NCBI RefSeq assembly: GCF_003288905.1
Contig: NZ_NHYL01000008.1
Coordinates: forward strand, 1-55,819
DNA: 55,819 bases
Reading direction: 5' to 3'
From: Helicobacter sp. 11-8110
GTDB taxonomy: Bacteria; Campylobacterota; Campylobacteria; Campylobacterales; Helicobacteraceae
Both the position numbers and the translations under genes were made by a program. The notes under the pieces were generated by a model that was not told the DNA's origin, did no database searches, and was given only the letters and a program-made list of their open reading frames with translations. Below, one piece after another: positions 6,810 through 14,490 of this stretch; the stretch's first letter is position 1; every line of letters begins with the position of its first letter.

Positions 6810-9461
6810 GTGAAAAGTAACCAAACTCAAGAAATAGAGTTTATTTTTTCATTAATGAGAGAGTTGTTAGAGGAAGTAGCACCAGAGATTAGAGAAATTT
6901 TTATCGCCCTAAAAGAAGATAAAACTGCAGATTATGCTGCTAAAAAGGAAGTGTTAAAAGAGCTAGAATCTAAAGATATTTCAAAGCTTATTAAAGCTTT
7001 TACTTTGTATTATTTGTTGCTTAATATTGTGGATGAGCGACATTTATTGAGTTTTAATTCAAAGGAGCATATTGGCTTAATGTTAGATGAACTAAAAGCC
7101 CAAAGCTACGATGAAGAAGACATTAAAAGTGTGCTTAAAAAAATCAGATTTTATCCCGTCTTTACTGCGCATCCAACAGAATCACTACGACGAACTTTTT
7201 TAGAGAGTTATCATGAAATGTATGATGATTTAAATCTTTGGTTTGGATTTGGAGAGAGTGCAGCTAAAGAGCATTTAAAATATCGCCTTAATTTACTTTG
7301 GCATAGTCATATTGTAAGAAGTGAGAAGATTGAAGTGCTTTTTGAATTAGACAATCTTTTGTATTTTATGGAAAGTTCAATTTTACAAAGTGGAACTAAT
7401 ATTTTAGAAGAAGTGCAAAATGCCTTGCAAACACCACTTAAAAAATCTCCCATTAGGCTTGGAAGCTGGATAGGTGGAGATAGAGATGGGAATCCTTATG
7501 TTACTAATGGAGTGATGCTAGAAGTGATGAAGCGACAGCATCAGACGATTATTGAGCATTATTTAAAACAAATTGATAAACTAAGCCGAGAACTCTCCAT
7601 TGCTCAAGAATACGCCAATCCCACACAAGAATTGCTAGAGAGTTTGGAAAAAGAAAAAGATCATCTTGATGAAATGGCAAAAAAACTTTTTTTGCAAGAA
7701 CCTTTTAGGGCTAAATTAACTTGTATGCGACAAAAATTGCAGAATCGAATTATGGCTTTAAATCTCCCACAATCTGCGCTTTATGAAAATAAGCCTTATA
7801 TGTATGAAAGCCCAAAAGAGTTTATTAAAGATATTGATATGATGTTAGAATCGCTAGACAAAAGGAGTGGAATCTATCTTAAAAAGCTTAAAAATCTCGT
7901 GCTTTTAGCAGGATTTCATTTAATGCAATTAGATTTTAGGCAGCATCGTGATGTATTTTGGAGGGCGCTTGCTGAAATTTTTTCATTATTGGGCTATGTG
8001 CAAGGAGATTTGTTGTTATTATCCAAAAAAGAACAAGCAGAGATTCTTAACAATGCCCTTGCTGCGCCACTTTTAGATCTTAATTCTTTATATGGGAAGC
8101 TAAGCAAAGAATCGCAAGAAATGTTGATGGCATTTATGAACTTTAGGTGGGCAAAAGATCGCATTAGTGATAATATTATTGATTCGTGTATTATCTCTAT
8201 GTGTCAAGGAGCAAATGATTTATTGTGTGTGCTTTGGTTTGCAAAGCAATCAGGGCTTTGGAAGCAGGGCAAGAAAACTCGTATTTGCATTGCGCCTTTA
8301 TTTGAGACAATTGGGGATTTAGAAAACGCCCCAGTGATTTTGCGTGAATTATGCTCTAATCCACACTATACAGAGTATTTGCAATCGCGCAAAAATCATC
8401 AAGAAATTATGATTGGTTATTCTGATTCAAGTAAAGATGGCGGTATTTTTACTAGCAATTATTCTTTGCGTAAAGCAATTAATAATTTAATTGTTTTAGA
8501 AGAAGAGTTAAAGATAAAATTTCGTCTTTTCCACGGGCGTGGAGGGAGTGTTAGCCGTGGAGGTGGAGCGCTAGAGGATGCCTTGCTTTCTGCGCCAGAT
8601 AATAGTGTGGCAGGATTTTTGAAAACAACTGAACAAGGAGAAGTGATTAGTGAGAAATATTTGAATCCCAAAAAGGCGGAATTTAGTTTTGCAAGTGCTT
8701 TGGCAAATTTGTTAAAAAAATCGGTGTATGACAAATATGGAACAAATAAGCAAGTTTGCAATCGTGATTTTGAGGGTATTATGCAAAAGATTAGCGAAGA
8801 ATCATTTAAAGCTTATAGGAATCTTGTCTATGAAACAGAGGGGTTTATTGAGTATTTCAAATCTGCAACGCCTATTGAGTTTATCCAGCAGCTAAATATT
8901 GGATCACGCCCATCAAAGCGCAAGAATACACAAAATGTAGAAGATTTACGAGCGATTCCTTGGGTGTTTGCTTGGACGCAAAATAGGGCAATTATTCCAG
9001 CGTGGTATGGGCTTGGAAGTGGGTTAGAGTTAGCTAGTGCAAGGTTTGATAAAGAAATTTTGAGAAATTGTTATAAAGAAGATTTATTTTTTAAAACTAC
9101 AATTGATAATATTTCACAAGCTTTTTTAAAAGTGGATTTAGAGATTGCAAAGTATTATAATAAGTTTGTGGAAAATAATGAGCTTAGGGAGAAAATTTGG
9201 CAAAAGATTAAAAATGAATATCATTTAACGCTGAAGTGGTTGTTGTATGTGCGTGGAGAAGAAACATTGCTTGAAACACAAAAACATATTCAAAAGTCTA
9301 TTTTATTACGAAAATCTTTTTTAACAAGTCTTAATTTTTTTCAACTTTATTTAATGGAGCAATACAAAGATGCGACTTATGTAGAACAAAAACAAAGGAT
9401 TGCTAAACAAATTATTACTACCATTGTAGGAATTGCACAAGGCATTAGAAATACAGGTTGA
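6810..9461 (+). CDS. ppc: Phosphoenolpyruvate carboxylase
   Basis: Carboxylates PEP with bicarbonate to oxaloacetate, the anaplerotic feed of the citric acid cycle. The 883-residue length fits bacterial PEPC. Diagnostic motifs are PVFTAHPTESLRR (catalytic His, near residue 118), GSWIGGDRDGNPYVT (near 217), GYSDSSKDGGIFTS (near 535), the glycine-rich LFHGRGGSVSRGGG (near 575) and NIGSRPSKRK (near 697). The start is GTG at 6810, seven bases after TAAGGAG. PEPC is present in enteric relatives such as C. jejuni, so this gene argues against the gastric H. pylori lineage. Confidence 0.97.
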   Translation: MKSNQTQEIEFIFSLMRELLEEVAPEIREIFIALKEDKTADYAAKKEVLKELESKDISKLIKAFTLYYLLLNIVDERHLLSFNSKEHIGLMLDELKAQSYDEEDIKSVLKKIRFYPVFTAHPTESLRRTFLESYHEMYDDLNLWFGFGESAAKEHLKYRLNLLWHSHIVRSEKIEVLFELDNLLYFMESSILQSGTNILEEVQNALQTPLKKSPIRLGSWIGGDRDGNPYVTNGVMLEVMKRQHQTIIEHYLKQIDKLSRELSIAQEYANPTQELLESLEKEKDHLDEMAKKLFLQEPFRAKLTCMRQKLQNRIMALNLPQSALYENKPYMYESPKEFIKDIDMMLESLDKRSGIYLKKLKNLVLLAGFHLMQLDFRQHRDVFWRALAEIFSLLGYVQGDLLLLSKKEQAEILNNALAAPLLDLNSLYGKLSKESQEMLMAFMNFRWAKDRISDNIIDSCIISMCQGANDLLCVLWFAKQSGLWKQGKKTRICIAPLFETIGDLENAPVILRELCSNPHYTEYLQSRKNHQEIMIGYSDSSKDGGIFTSNYSLRKAINNLIVLEEELKIKFRLFHGRGGSVSRGGGALEDALLSAPDNSVAGFLKTTEQGEVISEKYLNPKKAEFSFASALANLLKKSVYDKYGTNKQVCNRDFEGIMQKISEESFKAYRNLVYETEGFIEYFKSATPIEFIQQLNIGSRPSKRKNTQNVEDLRAIPWVFAWTQNRAIIPAWYGLGSGLELASARFDKEILRNCYKEDLFFKTTIDNISQAFLKVDLEIAKYYNKFVENNELREKIWQKIKNEYHLTLKWLLYVRGEETLLETQKHIQKSILLRKSFLTSLNFFQLYLMEQYKDATYVEQKQRIAKQIITTIVGIAQGIRNTG

Positions 9462-9470
9462 TTAAAAGTA

Positions 9471-9506
9471 GCTAAAATCTATTTTAATAGATTTTAGCCC
9501 TTTTTT
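9471..9506. terminator. Terminator after ppc, facing the CMD gene
   Basis: GCTAAAATCTA (9471-9481) pairs with TAGATTTTAGC (9488-9498), followed by a T6 run (9501-9506). It is a good intrinsic terminator for ppc. The frame-restored stop of the convergent CMD gene lies in its T-run at 9505. Confidence 0.85.
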
Positions 9507-10417
9507 ATTTTGCTATTTCATCAATGGCATTAAGGGCATTTAAGCTTTTTGGATAGCCTATGTATGGGACTAAAGCAGTGACTACTGCGGAGCTTTGTTT
9601 TGTCATTTCCCATATTTAAATTTCCTTGTATATGGGCTTTAACTTGAGGTTCTACTCCCCCCATAGAGATTAGATAAACAAAGGTTATAAGCTCTCTAAA
9701 AGCCAGATCCAATCCTTTTCGCGTGTAATAATCGCCAAAGCAATTTGCACTTAAAAATTCATTGATATGTTTTTTATGAACAGGTGTGGAATCATAGCTT
9801 TTTTCTATGGCTGCACCAAAGATATTTTTTTGTATTTCAAAACCTTTTTCTCTGCGATTTTGTTGGTTAGTAGTGCTTTGAGATTCTAAAGGTAGTTTTA
9901 CTCCTTGTTGTTTAAAGATTTTGTTTGTAATGACTAAAGCATCTGCTACCTTTGCTATCCCAACATAGGGGGTGGCTTGGTAAATAATTTCTTTAATTAC
10001 TATGGGATTTATTTTACTCTTTAAAGTTGCCTTTAACATAATCTCAAATTCTTCTTTTGCAGATAGGGCTACTAGAGAAGCTAGAATAAGCAAAAGTCTT
10101 TCATTTTCTTTTAAATTTGACTTTTGCCAAACTTCATCAAAAGCAAAATTGGCATAATTGGTAAAAAATTCTAAATCCTCTTTTGGTAAGGTACTAGTGC
10201 CAAAAAGTTTTTGTAAATTTTCTTTAGCTTGTGGTGTTAGGGTATTCATATTCTCTCCTTTAGATAAATTTAAAGAATAATTTCTTTCTTTAATTTCTGT
10301 AGAAAAAAGATGTGTTCCTAAAGAACTCAATGCGGTTGCACCAAGTAAAATTTTACTTGAAGTCTTTAAAAAGTCTCTACGCGATTCTTTGTTGTCTTGT
10401 TTTGTTTGATTTGGCAT
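9505..10417 (-). pseudogene. Tat-signal carboxymuconolactone decarboxylase (CMD) family protein, frameshifted at C-terminus
   Basis: A Tat leader with SRRDFLKTSSK and a hydrophobic stretch (residues 10-35) is followed from MNTLTPQAKENLQKLFG by a two-lobed alpha-helical CMD/AhpD-like domain (YANFAFDEVWQKSNLKENE..., then AFRELITFVYLISMGG). The uninterrupted frame ends at 9530 with about 20 unnatural residues. One extra base near 9587-9594 would instead give AVVTALVPYIGYPKSLNAL and a stop at 9505, the typical CMD ending. The ATG at 10417 has AAGGAAACAACA before it and is preferred over 10462. CMD proteins act in aromatic degradation or as peroxide-type reductases; the substrate here is unknown. 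It is probably the end of the operon starting with the aldo/keto reductase. Confidence 0.75.
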
Positions 10418-10460
10418 TGTTGTTTCCTTATTGTTGTTGTTTCTAAGAATCCTATTAAAC
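10243..10460. repeat. Tat-leader cassette, copy 1 (direct repeat)
   Basis: This 218 bp segment matches 12026-12240 with only three substitutions and one 3 bp (GTT) length difference. It contains the upstream ribosome site, the start codon at 10417, the full Tat signal peptide and the linker down to a second ribosome site and internal ATG (GGAGAGAATATGAA) of the CMD domain. Identity stops at that internal start codon. Confidence 0.95.
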
Positions 10461-10629
10461 AATGTTTTCTTCGCTCTCTTGCTTTTATATTTTTTGTGCT
10501 TGATGGTTTCCTTATAATATCTTGATAAAATGAAAATTTTATAAGAGAATAAAGTAAAGCAATGACAATTTCACTTTGGAAACCATTAAAAAATTCTGTA
10601 TAAACTAATGGTATCTCAATTTTACTCAT
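10421..10629 (-). CDS. Small truncated ORF of unknown function
   Basis: An ATG at 10629 overlaps the stop of the ABM-domain gene (ATGAGTAA), so coupling is possible. It would encode MSKIEIPLVYTEFFNGFQSE and then a hydrophobic stretch (IVIALLYSLIKFSFY), followed by a basic tail that runs on into the duplicated Tat-leader cassette in another frame (the formal stop is at 10366). It may be the remnant of a gene cut off when the cassette was inserted. No family was recognised. The end coordinate is nominal. Confidence 0.25.
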
Positions 10630-10999
10630 CAATATTTTTCTCCAAAGCCATTTGTGGATTCAAGGCTTTCATTGGAATAAATTTTAAATCCCTTATCATA
10701 TGCAAAGTGCTTTGTTTATAAAGTTGGAAATGCGGACTTGTTATGTGATTTTCATAGCTTTGTTGGTCTTTATATGCTTCTATGATGCTAAATTGACAAG
10801 GATTATTTTCGTGTTGCATAGCATAGAGCATAAGAACCCCATTTTCTAATTTTACACTTTGTTTGCTCTCTGTTTGCAGAATATTCTTATATTCCTCAAG
10901 ATATTGGCAATCTATTAGAATTTCAGAAATTTTTACTAAAGGCTCTTTTGATAGTGCTAGGGTGCATACTCCCAATATAATACTTAAAATTTTTTTCAT
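10622..10999 (-). CDS. Secreted antibiotic biosynthesis monooxygenase (ABM)-domain protein
   Basis: From the ATG at 10999 (GAGAAATAT upstream) the protein has 125 residues with a Sec signal peptide (MKKILSIILGVCTLALS). It is then a single small alpha/beta-barrel ABM-like domain: a first strand with VKISEILIDCQYLEEY, a central GVLMLYAMQHENNPCQFSIIEAYKDQQSYENH, and HFQLYKQSTLHMIRD. The pattern of E-x-Y-x-D-x2-S-x-E-x-H followed by H-F is typical of this family. A start at 11020 would overlap the aldo/keto reductase and place charged residues before the signal, so 10999 is preferred. Co-occurrence with an AKR, CMD protein and cupin suggests a periplasmic role against quinones or electrophiles. 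This is an inference. Confidence 0.7.
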   Translation of the reverse strand: MKKILSIILGVCTLALSKEPLVKISEILIDCQYLEEYKNILQTESKQSVKLENGVLMLYAMQHENNPCQFSIIEAYKDQQSYENHITSPHFQLYKQSTLHMIRDLKFIPMKALNPQMALEKNIDE

Positions 11000-11006
11000 A
11001 TATTTC

Positions 11007-12200
11007 TCACAATCCAACACTTTTAGCTTGATCAGACCCTATAGGGTAACGCTCCCCAACTATTTTTATTGTTTTTATTTTGGAATCTATTTGCATTAAT
11101 TCTTCTTTGCTGAATTTTATCTTCAAAGAATCTAAATTTTGCTTTAAGTGGGTAATTTTTGTGGTTTCTGGAATTGGCATTATAAAGGGTTTTTGTGCTA
11201 GTAACCAAGCTAATGCAATTTGTGCAGTAGTTGCTTCCTTGCCATCTATTTTTTTATTTTTTGCTAATTCTCTTACATAATTTATGAAGCTTTGATTTGC
11301 TTTGAGTGCTTCTGGTGTAAATCTTGGAAAAGAAGATCTCATATCAAGTGTTGGATGAAAAGTTGTGTTTTCATTCATTAGACCCCCTAAAAATCCTCTT
11401 TCTAAAGGTGAATATGCGGTGAAACCTATACCTAACTCCTCGCAAGTTTTTAGCACATCATTATCTTCAACTTCTCTCATCATCATTGAATAGTGGCTTT
11501 GTATAGAAGTAATTGCACAAACTTTATTGGCTCTTCTTATTGTGTTTGCTCCTGCTTCACTTAATCCATAATGCCTAATTTTACCCATTTTTATAAGTTC
11601 ATTCATAGTGTCAGCCACTTCTTCGATGAGTATGTCAGTATCTACTCTATGTTGAGTGTAAAGATCTACATAATCAGTATTTAATCTTTTTAGGCTCTCA
11701 TCAATGGCTCTTAAAATAGATTTTTTGCTTGAGTCTTGTTGTTGTTTTCCAAAGGGATAATAAAGTCCAAATTTAGTTCCAATTATTACTTTATCTCGTC
11801 TATCCCTAAAAGCTTTACCGAGCAATATTTCATTGGTATGTGGTCCATAAATTTCAGCTGTATCAAAATATCTCACTCCAAGTTCATAAGCTTCATGGAG
11901 TAGTTTTATCATATCTTTTTCTTGTGGGGGTATTCCATGGTTTGCACTCATTCCCATACAACCTAATCCTAATGCTGAAACTTCTAAGGCTGCATTTCCT
12001 TTGCCTAAAATCCTATTTGGCAGTTTATTCATATTCTCTCCTTTAGATAAATTTAAAGAATAATTTCTTTCTTCAATTTCTGTAGAAAAAAGATGTGTTC
12101 CTAAAGAACTCAATGTGGTTGCGCCAAGTAAAATTTTACTTGAAGTCTTTAAAAAGTCTCTACGCGATTCTTTGTTGTCTTGTTTTGTTTGATTTGGCAT
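11007..12200 (-). CDS. Aldo/keto reductase with Tat leader
   Basis: NADPH-type carbonyl reductase fold. After a 57-residue Tat leader (SRRDFLKTSSK plus a hydrophobic stretch), the AKR domain begins at MNKLPNRILGKGNAALEVSALGLG. The catalytic tetrad is visible: Asp in VRYFDTAEIYG, Tyr in the same motif, Lys in VIIGTKFG, and His in LYTQHRVD. The cofactor-binding C-terminal region includes IALAWLLAQKPFIMPIPETTK. A second start with its own ribosome site (GGAGAGAAT) at the AKR domain suggests that cytosolic and exported forms could both be made. It is the first gene after a MerR-like promoter at 12252-12282, followed by the ABM and CMD genes. Confidence 0.9.
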   Translation of the reverse strand: MPNQTKQDNKESRRDFLKTSSKILLGATTLSSLGTHLFSTEIEERNYSLNLSKGENMNKLPNRILGKGNAALEVSALGLGCMGMSANHGIPPQEKDMIKLLHEAYELGVRYFDTAEIYGPHTNEILLGKAFRDRRDKVIIGTKFGLYYPFGKQQQDSSKKSILRAIDESLKRLNTDYVDLYTQHRVDTDILIEEVADTMNELIKMGKIRHYGLSEAGANTIRRANKVCAITSIQSHYSMMMREVEDNDVLKTCEELGIGFTAYSPLERGFLGGLMNENTTFHPTLDMRSSFPRFTPEALKANQSFINYVRELAKNKKIDGKEATTAQIALAWLLAQKPFIMPIPETTKITHLKQNLDSLKIKFSKEELMQIDSKIKTIKIVGERYPIGSDQAKSVGL

Positions 12201-12240
12201 TGTTGTTTCCTTATTGTTGTTTCTAAGAATCCTATTAAAC
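12026..12240. repeat. Tat-leader cassette, copy 2 (direct repeat)
   Basis: Partner of 10243-10460 at about 98% identity. It encodes the Tat leader of the aldo/keto reductase plus about 40 bp of 5' untranslated sequence. The lack of synonymous divergence indicates recent duplication or gene conversion. Confidence 0.95.
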
Positions 12241-12251
12241 TAGGATTTTGT

Positions 12252-12286
12252 ATTATAAAAGATGAGAGTTAGTCTAAGTCAAGAGA
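12252..12286 (-). promoter_or_regulatory. Promoter of the AKR operon, 35 bp repeat copy 1, MerR-type spacing
   Basis: On the minus strand, TTGACT (12282-12277) and a perfect TATAAT (12257-12252) are separated by 19 bp instead of 17. The spacer holds an imperfect dyad TTAGACTAACTCTCA. The whole 35 bp is repeated exactly at 12987-13021. Long spacers with a dyad are the hallmark of promoters activated by MerR-family regulators. No merR-like gene is in the window. Confidence 0.65.
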
Positions 12287-12452
12287 AAAGAGAATAAAAT
12301 TAAATACAAGAATGTAAAAATAAAATGAATATTAAGTTAGATAAGGAACTAAAAAAATATTCTTTTTATCATTAAATTGTTTGGCAATGAATCAAGGAAA
12401 GGCAAAAATGGCTTAGAATCCTATTTTGGTTACCATTTGCCTACGCTTGTAT

Positions 12453-12933
12453 TTATTGTTTGCTTCTTGCCTCATTGAGAGCTTCTTGATATTCAACATC
12501 GCTAACGAGATTTTCCCAAGTTACATTTTTGCCATTTTTTTTCTTGAGTAAGTGCGATATGTGCTCCCTTGCTACTATCAGTTGCTCCGTGGAAATGTCG
12601 CACATTTGGGGGACAAGAAATCACATCTCCTTTTTTTGCGATACTTGCTTTTTGTCCAGGGACTTTAGTTAGAATTTCTCCATCTGTTACAATAAGTGTT
12701 TGCCCTGCTGGGTGTGTGTGCCAGGCACTTCTAGAGCTTTTTTTAAATTCTACTAATGCTCCTCCAAATTCTCTCCAAGTTTCTGAATTAAATAGCATAG
12801 AAACTTTGACTTTACCGCTAAAGATTGTAGAATTTCCCTCAAAACTTCCTAACTCTCCACTTTTTATGATTGCTTGTGAATTTGCCATAATGAAACCTCC
12901 TAAGAAAATTAAACTAAATAGTGTTTTTTTCAT
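12453..12933 (-). pseudogene. Secreted cupin-domain protein, frame broken near C-terminus
   Basis: It has a signal peptide (MKKTLFSLIFLGGFIMANSQA) followed by a single cupin barrel with AWHTHPAGQTLIVTDGE (first cupin motif with two His near 74-76) and GDVISCPPNVRHFHGA (second motif). The continuous frame ends at 12502 with EKKWQKCNLGKSR. Shortening the A8 run (12535-12542) to seven gives EKNGKNVTWENLVSDVEYQ and a stop at 12453, the usual tail of this cupin family. It may still be functional, because the lost part lies outside the barrel, or it may switch by slippage. It is transcribed from its own copy of the MerR-type promoter and probably belongs to the same stress regulon as the AKR operon. 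Confidence 0.75.
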
Positions 12934-12986
12934 TGCTTCTCCTTATTAAAAATATTAAATCTTCAAGAAGAAGATTTTAAAGAAAG

Positions 12987-13021
12987 ATTATAAAAGATGA
13001 GAGTTAGTCTAAGTCAAGAGA
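12987..13021 (-). promoter_or_regulatory. Promoter of the cupin gene, 35 bp repeat copy 2, MerR-type spacing
   Basis: Exact copy of 12252-12286: -35 TTGACT at 13017-13012, -10 TATAAT at 12992-12987, 19 bp spacer. It lies 54 bp from the cupin start, against 52 bp for the AKR copy, so both genes have the same geometry. Confidence 0.65.
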
Positions 13022-13052
13022 GAAAGAGTTTTTTTAATGGTTTTTTACAAAA

Positions 13053-14282
13053 TTATTTTAAACCCCATTGTCTTTTGTATTGCTTTATTCTTTTTGCGTT
13101 AAGAAGGAGATAGATTCTACAAGCAATGATGAGACATGTTGTAATAATGAATGCTAAAGGTAGTGGGCTATTTGCTTCTAAATAACTTACAACAAAGGAA
13201 ATTCCTCCAGCTAAAGTAAATTGAATCGCGCCAAGCATTGCAGAAGCACTACCGGAATTTTCTTTGAATCTAGCCATTGCTAAAGTGGTGGTATTAGGGA
13301 TAATAAATCCAAGCATTCCAATCATAAAAAAGAGTAAAATCTCAAAAACCAAAAATCCTAAATCAAAAAAACCAGCAATGGTAAGTAAAAGTGCGATTCC
13401 AAACATTGTAGTAAAAGAAAATGGCAAGACATAATAAGGCGAATAGCGACGCACGATTCTAGCATTGATATTGGCAAATATCATAAAGTTTGCTGCGTTG
13501 ATACCAAAAAGAATCCCATAGCTTTTCTCACTCAAACCATAATAATCTATAAAAACATACGATGATCCAGTGATATAGGCAAATATTGTAGCCATAGCAA
13601 AGCTAGAGGAAAAAACATAGATTTTAAAGCGACGATCTTTGAGTATTTTGATATAGTTGTTAAAAATTTCTTTAGAGTTAAATTTAAGAGAAGCTGTATT
13701 TTCTTTTATGTTATTAAGTCCTAAAAAAATAAGAAGAAGCAAAAAGATTCCAAGCCCAAACAATACCGCAAAAATACTTTTCCACGAAAAATAATCTAGC
13801 AAAATACTTCCAAGTCCTGGTGAGAGCATTGGAACTAAAGAAGAAATAACCATCATAAGAGCAAAAACGCTTGCAGCTTCTTTAAGTTCGAAGTTATCAT
13901 TCACAATTGCCCTTGCAATAACTACACCAGCGCAACCCCCTAGAGCTTCTAAAAAGCGAAAAAAGATAAAGGTGTAAATGGAATCAAAGCTAATACACGC
14001 AAGGCTTGAGAGTATAAAAAGTAAGATTCCAAAATAAAGCGGTTTTTTGCGTCCATAAATATCGCTAAGCGGTCCATAAAGTAATTGTCCTAGTGCAAAA
14101 GCAATGAAAAAACTTGCTAAAGAAAGCTGTGCGTAAAAAGAGTTTGTAGAAAATGATTTTTGCACTTCTCCTAGGGCAGGCAAATACATATCCGTAGAAA
14201 GAGGTGCAAGAGATGACATAAATGCCAAAATAATAATAAGATTAAATTTCTTAAATCCCTTTAAGCTAGTTTGCTTTTGCAT
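13053..14282 (-). CDS. Bcr/CflA-type MFS drug exporter
   Basis: The 409-residue inner-membrane protein has 12 predicted helices. MFS motifs are STDMYLPALGEVQKSF (helix 1, typical of the Bcr/CflA drug:H+ antiporters), GQLLYGPLSDIYGRKKPLYFG (loop 2-3) and a FRFLEALGGCAGVVIARAIVND motif C. The ATG at 14282 follows AAAAAGGATTACT. It lies upstream of the cupin gene on the same strand, but the cupin has its own promoter. A role in exporting toxic or antimicrobial compounds is inferred from the family. Confidence 0.9.
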   Translation of the reverse strand: MQKQTSLKGFKKFNLIIILAFMSSLAPLSTDMYLPALGEVQKSFSTNSFYAQLSLASFFIAFALGQLLYGPLSDIYGRKKPLYFGILLFILSSLACISFDSIYTFIFFRFLEALGGCAGVVIARAIVNDNFELKEAASVFALMMVISSLVPMLSPGLGSILLDYFSWKSIFAVLFGLGIFLLLLIFLGLNNIKENTASLKFNSKEIFNNYIKILKDRRFKIYVFSSSFAMATIFAYITGSSYVFIDYYGLSEKSYGILFGINAANFMIFANINARIVRRYSPYYVLPFSFTTMFGIALLLTIAGFFDLGFLVFEILLFFMIGMLGFIIPNTTTLAMARFKENSGSASAMLGAIQFTLAGGISFVVSYLEANSPLPLAFIITTCLIIACRIYLLLNAKRIKQYKRQWGLK

Positions 14283-14490
14283 AGTAATCCTTTTTGAAGT
14301 TTATAGGGTTTAAAAATGAGAAAATATAAAAACAGGGTTTATAAGAATAAGCTTCACAATTTTAGGTTAAATAATATAAAATTATAATTAAGTTTGCTTT
14401 GCAAAAAATAAGTAAAATATCCATAAGTTTGGCGCTAGAGAAATTAGCATTAGCAAAAGCAATAATAAGAAAATAAAAGAGGATTAGCAG

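Noticed and set aside
8459-8761. Opposite-strand frames of 60-126 codons inside ppc, rpsB, cmeB, thrS and others
   Set aside because: They lack ribosome sites and family features, and each lies fully within a well-supported gene.
10418-10462. Upstream start of the CMD gene (MFNRILRNNNNKE)
   Set aside because: The duplicated partner gene starts at the equivalent of 10417, where AAGGAAACAACA gives good spacing, and a Tat leader should not have this extra stretch.
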